Shown: positions 1 to 12,863 of the stretch, piece by piece | How the letters are laid out: every line of letters starts with the position of its first letter | Position numbering within the stretch: the first letter of the stretch is position 1 | Assembly: GCA_022784465.1 (NCBI GenBank) | Contig: JALFUR010000012.1 | Location: forward strand, 1 to 64,000 | DNA length: 64,000 nt | Direction: 5' to 3' | From: Christensenella sp. | Lineage (GTDB): Bacteria > Bacillota > Clostridia > Christensenellales > UBA3700 | The notes under the pieces: generated by a model | Seen by the model: only the letters and a program-made list of their open reading frames with translations | The model's database searches: none | Told to the model about the DNA's origin: nothing | Translations under genes and position numbers: made by a program

Positions 1-30
1 AAAAAAAAGACATCATAAAGATGTCTTTTT
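1..30 (-). terminator. Terminator of the rRNA operon
   Basis: Read on the minus strand, an 8-bp stem (AAGACATC / GATGTCTT) with a 5-nt loop is followed by a run of T. It lies just after the 5S gene and is a typical rho-independent terminator. Confidence 0.85.
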
Positions 31-33
31 AGT

Positions 34-150
34 GGTAACCGGCAACGTCCTACCCTCCCAGGCCGTTTCCAACCAAGTACTATCAGCGCTGAAGGTCTTA
101 ACTTCTGTGTTCGGAATGTGAACAGGTGGATCCCCTTCGCCATTGTCACC
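34..150 (-). rRNA. rrf: 5S ribosomal RNA
   Basis: The minus strand carries the conserved 5S core (CGAACACAGAAGTTAAG) and closes with a terminal helix in which GGTGAC at the 5' end pairs with GTTACC at the 3' end. The length of about 117 nt is normal. It is the last gene of the tRNA-Ala/tRNA-Ile/23S/5S unit. The ends are set from the terminal helix and may be off by one or two bases. Confidence 0.95.
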
Positions 151-210
151 GGAATGGTTGTATGTGTCTTCTACACATTCACAACTGCATAGTATCTATT
201 TTTTTTCTTT

Positions 211-223
211 AGACCTGAAATAG
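211..223 (-). other. 3' arm of the 23S processing stem
   Basis: On the minus strand CTATTTCAGGTCT follows the 23S gene and is complementary, with one G-U pair, to AGATCTGAAATAG just before the 5' end of 23S (3155-3167). Such flanking stems are RNase III or Mini-III substrates in bacteria. The pairing is seen directly; the processing is inferred. Confidence 0.7.
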
Positions 224-230
224 TCTTCCT

Positions 231-3137
<2,907 letters not shown>

Positions 3138-3154
3138 TTTTTTTGTCGATTATC

Positions 3155-3167
3155 CTATTTCAGATCT
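3155..3167 (-). other. 5' arm of the 23S processing stem
   Basis: Partner of the arm at 211-223. The stretch 3138-3385 between 23S and tRNA-Ile holds this arm and otherwise only T-rich spacer; I see no gene in it. Confidence 0.7.
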
Positions 3168-3385
3168 TTATGTTTCTGTTTTCCTCAGCATTTTGCTTTG
3201 TTGATAGAAATTGTTAGTACATATACTACATATCACCACAACTATCTTTTTTCTTAGTTGTCGTTTTCTCGTATTATATTTAACTAATCTTTGTATGTCT
3301 TTCACCATACTGAATTACTCTTCGTCTTTAAGTAATTCTCTACTATGCAGTTGTCAATGTGCAGTTTTTTTTCGGTTAGACCGAG

Positions 3386-3462
3386 TGGTGGGCTCAAGTG
3401 GACTCGAACCACCGACCTCACGCTTATCAGGCGTGTGCTCTAACCAGCTGAGCTATGAGCCC
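3386..3462 (-). tRNA. tRNA-Ile (GAU)
   Basis: A cloverleaf reads from G at 3462. The acceptor stem is GGGCTCA/TGAGCCC, the anticodon loop CTGATAA gives anticodon GAU (3426-3428), and the T-loop is GGTTCGAGTCC. The CCA end is encoded (3386-3388). It lies 4 nt after tRNA-Ala and upstream of 23S. Confidence 0.97.
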
Positions 3463-3466
3463 ATTG

Positions 3467-3543
3467 TGGTGGAGATAAAGAGAGTCGAACTCTTGACCTC
3501 CTGCTTGCAAGGCAGGCGCTCTAGCCAACTGAGCTATACCCCC
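3467..3543 (-). tRNA. tRNA-Ala (UGC)
   Basis: A cloverleaf with acceptor GGGGGTA/TATCTCC includes the G3-U70 wobble pair that AlaRS recognises. The anticodon loop CTTGCAA gives UGC. CCA is encoded (3467-3469). It is the first gene of the rRNA unit and starts about 45 nt after the predicted transcription start. Confidence 0.97.
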
Positions 3544-3592
3544 ACAATGTGGATGTGCTATCTTTTTTATGCTTTTTTTAGACAGCCTTTAT

Positions 3593-3621
3593 ATAATAAC
3601 AAAGCGCTAATACCTTGTCAA
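3593..3621 (-). promoter_or_regulatory. rRNA operon promoter
   Basis: On the minus strand a perfect -35 TTGACA (3616-3621), a 17-nt spacer and TATTAT (3593-3598) lie directly upstream of tRNA-Ala. Transcription should start near 3586. The promoter shows that the operon begins with tRNA-Ala and does not include a 16S gene. Confidence 0.8.
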
Positions 3622-3738
3622 ATACTTTTTTGTACTTTTTTATATAAATTTTTTCGCTGTTTTTAATATAGTTTCAAAGCGCATTTTTCTGTCTTTTAAA
3701 CGTAAATGAACCTTACTCTTAAGACCTGCGTTTTGCGA

Positions 3739-4725
3739 TTATAGCAATTTTTTCTTTTTCAAAATTATCGTTGCAATTATCGTGCATATTAATGATATTC
3801 CAACGACAATAAAGAACCCTGCTTTATCAAGCACGCTTCCAGTTTGGAATGGAACCCATGTATTCATTCCCCAAATAGAAGCAATTAATGTAGGGATAGA
3901 AATTATAAGTGTAACACTTGTCAAAACCTTCATTACCACATTTAAGTTATTAGAAATAACAGATGCGAAAGTTTCTGAAGTAGTAGATATGATATTTCTA
4001 TAAATACTACTCATTTCTATAGCCTGCTTTGTTTCAATTGATACATCTTCCAATATATCTCTATCATCTTCGTATATCTTTAAGAATTCACCAAGTTTTC
4101 CCTTTGAATTCATAAGTTTTGTGATTACGGCATCATTTCCTGCTAATGATGTAGAGAAATATAACAAAGAGTTTTCTAAATCTAACATTTGAATCAATTC
4201 TTTATTACGCGTAGATTTATGTAATTCGTTTTGAATACGTTGAGATGCTTTATCAATTTGCTTTAGATATGCAATGAATTTTGAAGCAACATTATTCAAA
4301 ATTTGGAACATAAATTTTGACTTCATTGAGGTTGAGAAGCCTTTTACTCTATTGCGAATAAAATCTCTTATAACAGATGTATCTTTTAAACAAACTGTTA
4401 TTATCAAATTCTCTTTTACCAATACTCCTAATGGAATTGTAAAATAAGAATAATAATCATCTTCTTCCTCAATTACTGGAATATCTACTAAAACTAAAGC
4501 GTAATCATCTTCTGTCTCAATTCTTGAGCGTTCTTCAGAGTCAAGAGCAGCTTTTAAAACATCATCTTCTATTCCGCTAATTTTAGAAATCAAAGCAACT
4601 TCCTTGTCACTAGGATTGACTAGGTTGATCCAACTATCTTTGATTTCATATTCTGGACTTAAGAAAAGTTCTTCTGTAATAGGTTGAAGCTTCTTGTTAA
4701 CATCAGTTTTGAAGATTTCAATCAT
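3739..4725 (-). CDS. corA: CorA-family magnesium/divalent cation transporter
   Basis: A 328-residue CorA protein that imports Mg2+ (sometimes Co2+ or Ni2+) as a membrane pentamer. It has a large acidic cytoplasmic domain, then a long helix and two C-terminal membrane segments. The signature GMN is at about residues 286-288, right after the first segment, and a basic tail (KKKK) ends the protein. An upstream GTG at 4734 lies inside the GGAGGTGAG ribosome site, so the ATG at 4725 is the likely start. No clear terminator separates it from the rRNA promoter downstream. Ion specificity cannot be read from sequence. Confidence 0.93.
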   Translation of the reverse strand: MIEIFKTDVNKKLQPITEELFLSPEYEIKDSWINLVNPSDKEVALISKISGIEDDVLKAALDSEERSRIETEDDYALVLVDIPVIEEEDDYYSYFTIPLGVLVKENLIITVCLKDTSVIRDFIRNRVKGFSTSMKSKFMFQILNNVASKFIAYLKQIDKASQRIQNELHKSTRNKELIQMLDLENSLLYFSTSLAGNDAVITKLMNSKGKLGEFLKIYEDDRDILEDVSIETKQAIEMSSIYRNIISTTSETFASVISNNLNVVMKVLTSVTLIISIPTLIASIWGMNTWVPFQTGSVLDKAGFFIVVGISLICTIIATIILKKKKLL

Positions 4726-4807
4726 TGCTCTCACCTCCTACGCTAATAGTAAACTTATAATAACCAATTAAAAAACGTTTGGCAACCATAAAACCAAAAA
4801 AAATTTT

Positions 4808-4842
4808 AAAAAAATTAAACCGCCAATATTGTGACGGTTTTT
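4808..4842 (-). terminator. Terminator of addBA
   Basis: On the minus strand a 9-bp stem (AAACCGTCA / TGGCGGTTT) with a CAATAT loop precedes AATTTTTTT. It lies about 40 nt beyond the addA stop. Confidence 0.8.
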
Positions 4843-4880
4843 ATACAAAAAAACTATTTATGTTTTACTCTATTTTGTTA

Positions 4881-7800
4881 TTAATATTGTATTATTTCGT
4901 TCTTTCCTAATACGTATATTAATTTCTTATCTACTTTTACTCCCATACATGTTTCAATAGCTTTTTGATACAAGTTTAATTGCACTTGATAGGTTTCTTT
5001 TATCTTGTCTATACTCTCATTAGAATATTTATAATCTACCAATATAACACTATCCGCATTTGGATCTTTTATTATTAAATCGATAGTACCTTGAAGCAAT
5101 ATCTTATCCTCTATTCCATCGCCAAACACATCATTCGAAGGAAGATACATCTTAAACTTCTTTTCTTTATAACATTCACTATGTCTAGCAATTTTCATCA
5201 ATTCACTATCTAAGCATTCATAAATAATTTTAGGAGATACTATTTTAGCCTCATCCTCTGTTATTTGGCCCTTAGCTAGCATTGTTTCAATAGATTCTTT
5301 TACATCTTCTAACGTATAGTTATTAAAATCTATTAATTCCATAACATGGTGATATGCTGTTCCTTCAGATGTCGTATGTCTATATATATTTTCTTTGTCC
5401 TTTTTGCTTGGCAAATAATTGACAACCTCATCTTCGTCTCTTGCTGCTTTATTTGCTTCTGTTACGGTTTTAACAAGACTCATAGTCGTAGAATCTATAT
5501 GAGGATATGTATCATTTAGTTGAGCTTTAATCTTATGTAACAAATCCTCATCTATCTCATCTTTAAACATTTCTATATCTTGTTCTGTTTCATCTAATTC
5601 ATTTTCTATAGGAGTTTTATCAAGATATGTGTCAAAGAATTTAGGATTTTTTTGGTTTGTATAAAGTAATATATCAAAGAAAGATTTAATATCACTAAAA
5701 GATAAATCCGATTTTTTTTCATCTACATTAGAAGCTGTAACAAACAAATATTCTTTTGCTCTTGTTAAAGCTACATATAACAATCTCATCTCTTCCGTAA
5801 TAGATTCTTTATTATTTAGATACTTTAACATGTTTTTTTGATTTGAGTCTTCATAACAATCCTCTTCTTCGCTTATATGTGGAAGCATAACGCCATATTC
5901 TTTATTTGTAGTTGCTTTAAGTGGTTCTGTGCTATTTTTGCCTTTATTTCCGTCCGCAAATCTTTTGTTTGCGTTAATTAAGAAAACAACAGGATATTGC
6001 AAACCTTTACTTGCATGTATAGTTGATGTATTTACACAGTTATCACTACTAAGGTTTGATGCTTCTATTTTTTCTATATTAGGATTAGTTCTAGCAATAG
6101 ATAAGAATCTAGAAAGCGAAACATTATATGCTTTACTCTTTATTTGATTAATAAATGTTTTTACTTGGAAAAGAAGTTTAGAACCATTTGGATTAGACAG
6201 TATATTCTCTACAAATAAATCATCTTGAGTTATCTCTTCAAGAATCTCATCAACCTTACAATATCTTGCTTTAAACTTATAGCCATTAATCTTTTCCTTA
6301 AAAGCATCAATTTTCGTCTTAATCTCATCTTCTTTTTTATAATTATCAAAAGCAAGATAGAAATTCCCATCTTTGTTAGATTTATCAAAATTATCTCTAA
6401 TATTAACTAATTCCTCTTGTGTAAAGCCTCCAAAGTTTGACAATAATACAGAAACCAAATTTACATCATCATAATAGTTGTCAATAATTTTCAACAAAGA
6501 CATTAAACTCGAAATTATTTCGTTATCATCGTCTACAGCAACACCTGAGACGTCAACAGGAATACCATTTTTAATTATTGCTTGAATAATTGGCTGAGCA
6601 GAATCTTTTGCCCTACATAAAAGTGTTATATCTTTATATTCTATATTTCTTAAATATTCTGAGCATCTATTCTTTGAATTATGTTCAATATAATTTTTTA
6701 GATAATCGGCATTATACTCTTTTTGCTCCATTTGAGCGGCACTTTTAGCCATAGCTTCAACTTTTTTTTCAAATCCTTCTTTAACAATCTTTTTGTTATT
6801 AACTAAGTATTTGATTTTTTCTGCAATATATTTTCCTTCTGCTTCGCCTTTAATAATATTTATATTCTCTACATCCAATTTAACGCTATATACGTCTTTT
6901 GCTTCTTTTTCTTCTTCCTTGTCTTCAATAGAATCTTGAGGAGTTGTGTTGCAAATCTTTATTGAAACAATAGGATCTACCTCTGCACAATCATAAAACT
7001 GTTGTCCAAATTCCAATTGAGCATCATTCCTATAATCTACACCTGTTGTTTCTTTTTCCATGCATTCATTAAAAATATCATTACAAAAATCTAATATTTT
7101 TTTTCTGCTTCGATAATTACTTTTTAATGACAATGCGTTTCCTTGAGTAGGGTCCTTAGTATAAGAATCAACTTTTCCAATAAAAATTGTTGGATCAGTA
7201 TGTCTAAAACCATATATGCTTTGTTTTACATCCCCAACCATAAACACATTATTATTGTTTGATAATTTGTTAATTATTGTTTCTTGAACCTTGTTGATAT
7301 CCTGATACTCGTCGACAAAAATAAATCTATATCTTTCTCTTAAAGTCTTTTTGCATTCCTCATCATCAAGCAATGTTAACATATAATGTTCAAGATCTGA
7401 AAAATCAAGTTTATTGTCTTTTGATTTCAAAGTCGAATATTCTTCATCGACTTCATCAATAATGTTTAAATAAGCATCGATTATATTTCTATCATATTGA
7501 TTAAAGGAAATACCAGAATCAGTCTTTTTAATTTTCTTAAGAATATCTGCCATAGATTGTTTATAATTTTTTATTTCTTCGCACATTCCTTTTGGAAGGT
7601 TAGGAATCTTATCAAACACTGGCTTATCAAGTTCACATTTTCCAATAAAATCTTCGTTTGTAGACAATAAATCATTTAAACAATTCCTTCCTTTCTCTTC
7701 GATAGATAAATTGGATTTTAATTCTTGTCCTTTTTGTAACAATTCTATGAACTTTCTTTTTATATCTGCATAAAACTTCTTTTTTATCTCTTCAGAACAT

Positions 7801-8411
7801 TCATATGCTCTTATATTATTTTCATTGTCTTTATATGTTTCATTTGGTTTTTTTGAAACATTAGAAACTCTTAAAAATTCATACGTGCTAATGATGTTTT
7901 TTTCAAAAGAATATCCCATCAATCTATTCAAATCTTTGTATTCTTTTGATTTATCATCTTTCGCGTGTTTTTCTATTACATTAGATATAGCCTTTTTTAG
8001 AATTATATTGCTCTCATCCTCTTCCATAACAGAAAAAGTTGGATCTAGATTTAACTTTGAAAAATATTCTCTAATAATAATGCTACAGAAAGAGTGAAGT
8101 GTTGAAATGCTTGCAAGAGGTAATTCTTCTAGTTGCCTTTTTAAACTCTCTTGCAACTCTTCATCGTCTGTTTTATTTATTAACGCTTTTATTTTTTTGG
8201 CTGTTTTATTCTTTAAATCTCTTGCGCTGGCTTTTGTAAAGGTTACAATCAACATGCTATTTGTCTCTACCTTAGGACCAAGTTCTCCAGATATTAATCT
8301 AGCAACCTTTTCCATCATTATCGTAGTTTTTCCACTACCAGCTGAAGCTGATACAATTGTGTTTTGACCTATACTATTTATTGCTGCATTCTGTTCGTCT
8401 GTAAATCTCAT
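4881..8411 (-). CDS. addA: ATP-dependent helicase/nuclease subunit A
   Basis: AddA (1176 residues) is the motor-nuclease of the AddAB complex, which resects double-strand breaks for RecA repair. The N-terminus has the UvrD-type Walker A (ASAGSGKTT, about residues 22-30). The Walker B region is FVDEYQDIN, followed by GDVKQSIYGFR and the C-terminal helicase motif VALTRAKEYLF. The RecB-type nuclease end shows GTIDLII and LVDYKYSN. It overlaps the addB stop as TAATG, with AAAGAGG as ribosome site, so the two are translationally coupled. Length is normal for AddA. Confidence 0.96.
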   Translation of the reverse strand: MRFTDEQNAAINSIGQNTIVSASAGSGKTTIMMEKVARLISGELGPKVETNSMLIVTFTKASARDLKNKTAKKIKALINKTDDEELQESLKRQLEELPLASISTLHSFCSIIIREYFSKLNLDPTFSVMEEDESNIILKKAISNVIEKHAKDDKSKEYKDLNRLMGYSFEKNIISTYEFLRVSNVSKKPNETYKDNENNIRAYECSEEIKKKFYADIKRKFIELLQKGQELKSNLSIEEKGRNCLNDLLSTNEDFIGKCELDKPVFDKIPNLPKGMCEEIKNYKQSMADILKKIKKTDSGISFNQYDRNIIDAYLNIIDEVDEEYSTLKSKDNKLDFSDLEHYMLTLLDDEECKKTLRERYRFIFVDEYQDINKVQETIINKLSNNNNVFMVGDVKQSIYGFRHTDPTIFIGKVDSYTKDPTQGNALSLKSNYRSRKKILDFCNDIFNECMEKETTGVDYRNDAQLEFGQQFYDCAEVDPIVSIKICNTTPQDSIEDKEEEKEAKDVYSVKLDVENINIIKGEAEGKYIAEKIKYLVNNKKIVKEGFEKKVEAMAKSAAQMEQKEYNADYLKNYIEHNSKNRCSEYLRNIEYKDITLLCRAKDSAQPIIQAIIKNGIPVDVSGVAVDDDNEIISSLMSLLKIIDNYYDDVNLVSVLLSNFGGFTQEELVNIRDNFDKSNKDGNFYLAFDNYKKEDEIKTKIDAFKEKINGYKFKARYCKVDEILEEITQDDLFVENILSNPNGSKLLFQVKTFINQIKSKAYNVSLSRFLSIARTNPNIEKIEASNLSSDNCVNTSTIHASKGLQYPVVFLINANKRFADGNKGKNSTEPLKATTNKEYGVMLPHISEEEDCYEDSNQKNMLKYLNNKESITEEMRLLYVALTRAKEYLFVTASNVDEKKSDLSFSDIKSFFDILLYTNQKNPKFFDTYLDKTPIENELDETEQDIEMFKDEIDEDLLHKIKAQLNDTYPHIDSTTMSLVKTVTEANKAARDEDEVVNYLPSKKDKENIYRHTTSEGTAYHHVMELIDFNNYTLEDVKESIETMLAKGQITEDEAKIVSPKIIYECLDSELMKIARHSECYKEKKFKMYLPSNDVFGDGIEDKILLQGTIDLIIKDPNADSVILVDYKYSNESIDKIKETYQVQLNLYQKAIETCMGVKVDKKLIYVLGKNEIIQY

Positions 8412-11400
8412 TAATTGTTACCTCTTTCTGTTATTTTTGTAAAAATAGCTTTTTTATTGCAGTTGTCTTTTCTTTGTCTTTCTATATGATTGTTGATATT
8501 GCAAAACGCTTTGTAATTACAATAAGAGCAAGGAGATTTAGCCATAGGAGAAGATGCAATGTATCCCTCTTCTATTTCTTTTGCCGCATTTTGTATTAAA
8601 TCATATGAATAATCACATAGTTTTTCAAATTCCTTAGTATCAAGAATATTACCGACACTATTACCTGATCTTTCTTGCATACTAATCAATTGAGATTCTT
8701 TATTACTATCATTAATTGTATTATCCAAATTTCCAATTAATTCTCTATTAGAAAAACCTATATACTTTAGGTTATTTTTTGTATCTTCTTTATCCTGTAG
8801 CTTGTTATTTAGTAAAAAGTAGTATGCTCCAGCCGGTTGCATTTTCAAATTCTGCATTAAAACCTTTAAATAAATCAATGGTTGAGTTGTTTGCCCGAAC
8901 CAAATCTCTTTAGGTGTGAACTCAATTTTGCTCTTTGTTTTATAATCTATAACCAAACACTCTTTATCACAGGTATCTACTCTATCTATAATTCCCTTAA
9001 GTTTTAATGTTCTTTTTGGTGTTTGTATTGTAATACTTTCTTTATCCCCTTTTCCAAATTCGTATTCAAGATACTTTGGTTTAAATTTAGTAACTTTCAT
9101 CTTTTCTCTTAATATCTTCAAGGTTTTGGATGCTGTTTCGATAATCGTTCTTTTGGTAAAAGAAAGCTCATCGTTATTTAAATATTGATAATCTTTGTTT
9201 AAATTTATAAAATTATCTAAAGCTTCTTTAACAAACTCATCTATATCCATTGTTTCCCACTGACTATCACCGAAAAAAGCTTCCATAATAGCATGAAGAA
9301 TAGTTCCGTTATCTCTTACCTTAGCACCACCAATTTCTCTTTCTTTAACTTTAAGAATATAATCCATATAATATGTAAAAGGACAAGATAAATATTTGTT
9401 TATTTTACTTATAGAAATAGTACCTTCTTTTCCAAATGGACTGAAGTCATTACTTACTTTAGTTAAGTCTAAAGATGATTTAATTCGTTCTTTTTTATAT
9501 ATAATATTTTCAACTACTTCTTGGCCATATTCTTCGCAACAAATATGATATAACACATTCATCACTTTTCTTATATTGCCTTTATATTGAACTTGCTTTT
9601 TCTCTACCTGCTCTTTTAGTTTTATAAGTTCAAGCAAAACATTTTTTTTGCTTGTAATGTTTTTTATCATTAAATCTATTGGAGTATCATCTTCAATCTT
9701 TCCAAACGAATAAACTTCTGTTTTTAATATATCTTGCAAATATTCAATTACAGGCGAGGCTTGTAACTCTGCTCCGGAGATATCGCTTTTTGGATATGAG
9801 ACTTGTAAGCCCTTTTTAGCTTTCAACAAAATAGTTAAAACATTTAATCTTTCTATACTATTAACATCATATACATTTGGATATATGCAAACCCCATGTT
9901 TATTCCATTCTAGATATTCATGAGGAGATATTAATCCTGCCTCTGTTGTTTCGCTTGGGAAAAGACCATCGTTTGCACCCATTACAAACATATAATCTTT
10001 TTTCATATATACAGTCTTATTAACTGAACCTATATAAACGCAATCTATATACATAGGAATTGTACTTATCTCTTGAGATGATATAGTGGATTCTAAGATT
10101 TGAACAAACTTTTCAAAGCTCATTTCGCACTCACCTAAAATAGCACTAAGCTGAGATAAAATTTCATTTAACTTTGAGCACACTTGTCTTGTTATAGATG
10201 CTTCAACAATAAAACTTTTTTCTTCCTGTTCTAAAGCAAAATCTTCACATGTTTTTTCTGCCTCAACCTTTTGCATAAAATCTTTTATTGCATTTACATA
10301 TTCTTTTACTGTTTTACCTTTTATATTCTCTAAAGGACTAAGATTATCAAGTAATTTTTCTTGATATTTCTTTGCTTTAGCCAATTCATATTCTGTTCCA
10401 TATTTTAACTCTTGCTTAAAGCCTTTTTCGTAATTTAGTCCATATTTTAATATATAGTTTTCAAAATAATTAATTGCATTTCCTTCTTTAGTTGAACCCA
10501 TTTCCTTTAAATAAGCAATGACATCCTCTTGTCTATATCCGTTTAAAACAGTTTTGCAAGCAAATAATAATTGCTTAATAAAACTTTGATTATACAAACT
10601 TGTCTTTACATCCATATAAAAAGGAATATTATTTCTTCTAAATATTGATTGAATTGAAGATTTATAGTTGTCTATATCGCAACAAACAATAGACATATCT
10701 TTATATCTTTGATCGCCCTTTGATATAATTGCTTTTATTTGATTAGCAACCCCTTGAACTTCCTCTTCAATATCTGTCGCCATCATTAATTGAACTTTAT
10801 TAGATTTAATATTATTATCTGGGATTTTATATGAGAACAAGTTCTTTCTTATTTCTTCAAACTCCTCATCTAAAACCTCATTTATATATTCCTTTTGTAA
10901 ATCACATCCAGCGCCTTTTACTAAAGCTTCTATACTTTGTCTTGTCTTTGGGTATATGTGTTTGTTGTCGTCATTTGATTCTATTACACCAATATAGAAC
11001 TTTTTATCTACATCTTGATTTTTTAGCAATGAAAATATAATATCGTATTCCAATTTATTAAAATATGTAAATTCGCAAATATATATGTTGTAATTACAAT
11101 ACTCCCCTTTATCTGCAGCTTCTTTTATTACTTCTAATTTTGAAACGGCATCGTAGCAAGAATTAACACTTGCCTCAAGATATTTATTATAAATAAGCAA
11201 AATATCTTTAGCTTTATTTTGATATTTTTCAGGTAAAGATTCTAGTAATTTTGATAAGTCTGAAGTAGTAATATTATTAAGTCTTATTTGATTTATCACT
11301 TTTAAAACTTCATTAGAAAATCCAACATATCCTGCTGATGTTTTGTAATAAAGTAATTTAGACTTGTTCTCTTCAATTACCTTTCTAATAAGCATCATTT

Positions 11401-11647
11401 GAGATTGATTATTAAATATCTTTTTGTTTTCTTTTTTTAGATATAAATCTGCAAGACGAGAAAAAGAAACAACCTCTATATCAAAAGATCCAACAATACC
11501 TAAATATTCTAAAGTCCTCGTTTCATAAGAAAGCACAACCCTATCTGGGACGATAATTAATTGCTTTTCTCCCTTTTTAAAATTTTGTTTTAATTTCTCT
11601 AGAACAAAGGTTCCATCAAGTGTATTAGATATAATCAGATTCGCCAT
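8411..11647 (-). CDS. addB: ATP-dependent helicase/nuclease subunit B
   Basis: AddB (1078 residues), the second nuclease subunit of AddAB. The C-terminal nuclease has GIIDRVD and LVIDYKTKS. Four cysteines fit the Fe-S staple of AddB: one in LSCPFTYYMDY and three in CSYCNYKAFC near the end. Oddly, the N-terminus lacks the GxxGxGKS Walker A loop usual for AddB; the start reads MANLIISNTLDGTFVLEKL. It therefore resembles RexB at the N-terminus and AddB at the C-terminus. The ATG follows GAGGGAAG. It forms an operon with addA. Confidence 0.94.
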   Translation of the reverse strand: MANLIISNTLDGTFVLEKLKQNFKKGEKQLIIVPDRVVLSYETRTLEYLGIVGSFDIEVVSFSRLADLYLKKENKKIFNNQSQMMLIRKVIEENKSKLLYYKTSAGYVGFSNEVLKVINQIRLNNITTSDLSKLLESLPEKYQNKAKDILLIYNKYLEASVNSCYDAVSKLEVIKEAADKGEYCNYNIYICEFTYFNKLEYDIIFSLLKNQDVDKKFYIGVIESNDDNKHIYPKTRQSIEALVKGAGCDLQKEYINEVLDEEFEEIRKNLFSYKIPDNNIKSNKVQLMMATDIEEEVQGVANQIKAIISKGDQRYKDMSIVCCDIDNYKSSIQSIFRRNNIPFYMDVKTSLYNQSFIKQLLFACKTVLNGYRQEDVIAYLKEMGSTKEGNAINYFENYILKYGLNYEKGFKQELKYGTEYELAKAKKYQEKLLDNLSPLENIKGKTVKEYVNAIKDFMQKVEAEKTCEDFALEQEEKSFIVEASITRQVCSKLNEILSQLSAILGECEMSFEKFVQILESTISSQEISTIPMYIDCVYIGSVNKTVYMKKDYMFVMGANDGLFPSETTEAGLISPHEYLEWNKHGVCIYPNVYDVNSIERLNVLTILLKAKKGLQVSYPKSDISGAELQASPVIEYLQDILKTEVYSFGKIEDDTPIDLMIKNITSKKNVLLELIKLKEQVEKKQVQYKGNIRKVMNVLYHICCEEYGQEVVENIIYKKERIKSSLDLTKVSNDFSPFGKEGTISISKINKYLSCPFTYYMDYILKVKEREIGGAKVRDNGTILHAIMEAFFGDSQWETMDIDEFVKEALDNFINLNKDYQYLNNDELSFTKRTIIETASKTLKILREKMKVTKFKPKYLEYEFGKGDKESITIQTPKRTLKLKGIIDRVDTCDKECLVIDYKTKSKIEFTPKEIWFGQTTQPLIYLKVLMQNLKMQPAGAYYFLLNNKLQDKEDTKNNLKYIGFSNRELIGNLDNTINDSNKESQLISMQERSGNSVGNILDTKEFEKLCDYSYDLIQNAAKEIEEGYIASSPMAKSPCSYCNYKAFCNINNHIERQRKDNCNKKAIFTKITERGNN

Positions 11648-11862
11648 CGTTTCTTCCCTCTACATTTTTTTATTTTATAAAAAATTCTCAATATATATAA
11701 TAATAAATTTTTGCGTTACTGTATATAGAGCTCTTAGTATTTTTTGGAGTGCTGTCTTAATAATGAGACATCTCTTTTTTCTTAAATTGTTGTCAAAAGA
11801 TTTTAATATTTTTGCATTTGCCATATTGCAAAAAACTAAATTTTTGCTCCATATTATATTGA

Positions 11863-11891
11863 TTTACAATAAAGACATTTTTTGTTACAAT
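11863..11891 (+). promoter_or_regulatory. Promoter of the lipoprotein gene
   Basis: TTTACA (11863-11868), a 17-nt spacer and TACAAT (11886-11891) lie 32 nt upstream of the lipoprotein start. The rest of the 276-bp divergent gap 11648-11923 is AT-rich and I see no gene in it. Confidence 0.65.
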
Positions 11892-11923
11892 AAACTAGAA
11901 TTTTAAATTAAGGAATTTAAAAA

Positions 11924-12799
11924 ATGAAAAAGACATTTTTATTAATAGTTGTAGTAATTTCTATTTTGGTTTTATCTTTAGCTTTTGTTTCATGCAATAA
12001 CTCTTCTGCAACATTACAATCTAGTATTTCAGAAATGGGTTTATGGCTTGAAAGAATTTTGCCAGAGACTTTTGAATACGACATGATGGTTGCTCAAACA
12101 GATGAAAAGATTGGAAAACTTACAACAAAAGTAGAAAACATGGCTAAAGATGTAGCATATTATGTTTACGAAGATGGTATTACTAAAACTCAATCTAGTG
12201 AAAAAACTGCACTATATACATTTAAAGCAACAAAGCCAAATGCTTATATTATTTCTAATGAATTGATTCTTGATGATGGATCTTATTCTCAAGTTTCTTA
12301 TACTTGCGTATATAACAATTTACAATTCTTTGGCTCTTACGTTAAAACTGTTGAAAACGACACAACTACTGTTGTCGTTAAACAAAACGAAGACGGCAAA
12401 AAATGCTATTTCAAAAAATTAGTTAATGGAGAAATAGTAAAAGAAGACAATATGAAATCTGACACATATACTTCAAGTGCATATTATGAAAATTGCATGT
12501 TATATTTTGCACTAAGAGTTGTAACTACATCTTTTAATGGATTTACTTTTAAAACATACGATATAGATAAAAAAGAAAAGATTCAAGTTTCTACTACTTG
12601 TGCTGCAAGTGAGGAAAAATATGTTTACAACGAAGTAGAATATGAATATAGAAAAGTATCCGCTACTACATCTAATGATTTAACAGGAAAAAGCGCTGCT
12701 GTTTCTTGTTATGTTGTTAATGATTCTCAATTAATAAATGGATACTCAAATGTGGTTTTAGCTATATTTGAAGGCGACTATAAATATATACTAAAATAA
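11924..12799 (+). CDS. Putative lipoprotein of unknown function
   Basis: A 291-residue protein with a lipoprotein signal peptide: Lys-Lys, a hydrophobic core and a lipobox ending FVSC at about residue 25, followed by Asn-Asn-Ser-Ser. The mature part is polar and beta-strand-like with several cysteines and no motif I recognise. It should be anchored to the outer face of the membrane. The ATG has an AAGGAA ribosome site and a good promoter, and a terminator follows, so it appears to be transcribed alone. Function unknown. Confidence 0.8.
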   Translation: MKKTFLLIVVVISILVLSLAFVSCNNSSATLQSSISEMGLWLERILPETFEYDMMVAQTDEKIGKLTTKVENMAKDVAYYVYEDGITKTQSSEKTALYTFKATKPNAYIISNELILDDGSYSQVSYTCVYNNLQFFGSYVKTVENDTTTVVVKQNEDGKKCYFKKLVNGEIVKEDNMKSDTYTSSAYYENCMLYFALRVVTTSFNGFTFKTYDIDKKEKIQVSTTCAASEEKYVYNEVEYEYRKVSATTSNDLTGKSAAVSCYVVNDSQLINGYSNVVLAIFEGDYKYILK

Positions 12800-12819
12800 G
12801 TTTAGAAATGAATTCACAT

Positions 12820-12850
12820 GGCCACTTAATCATATTAGGTGGCCTTTTTT
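12820..12850 (+). terminator. Terminator of the lipoprotein gene
   Basis: A stem GGCCAC/GTGGCC, extended by TAAT/ATTA, is followed by six T. The next gene starts only 14 nt beyond the T run. Confidence 0.8.
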
Positions 12851-12863
12851 CATATTTTATAAT

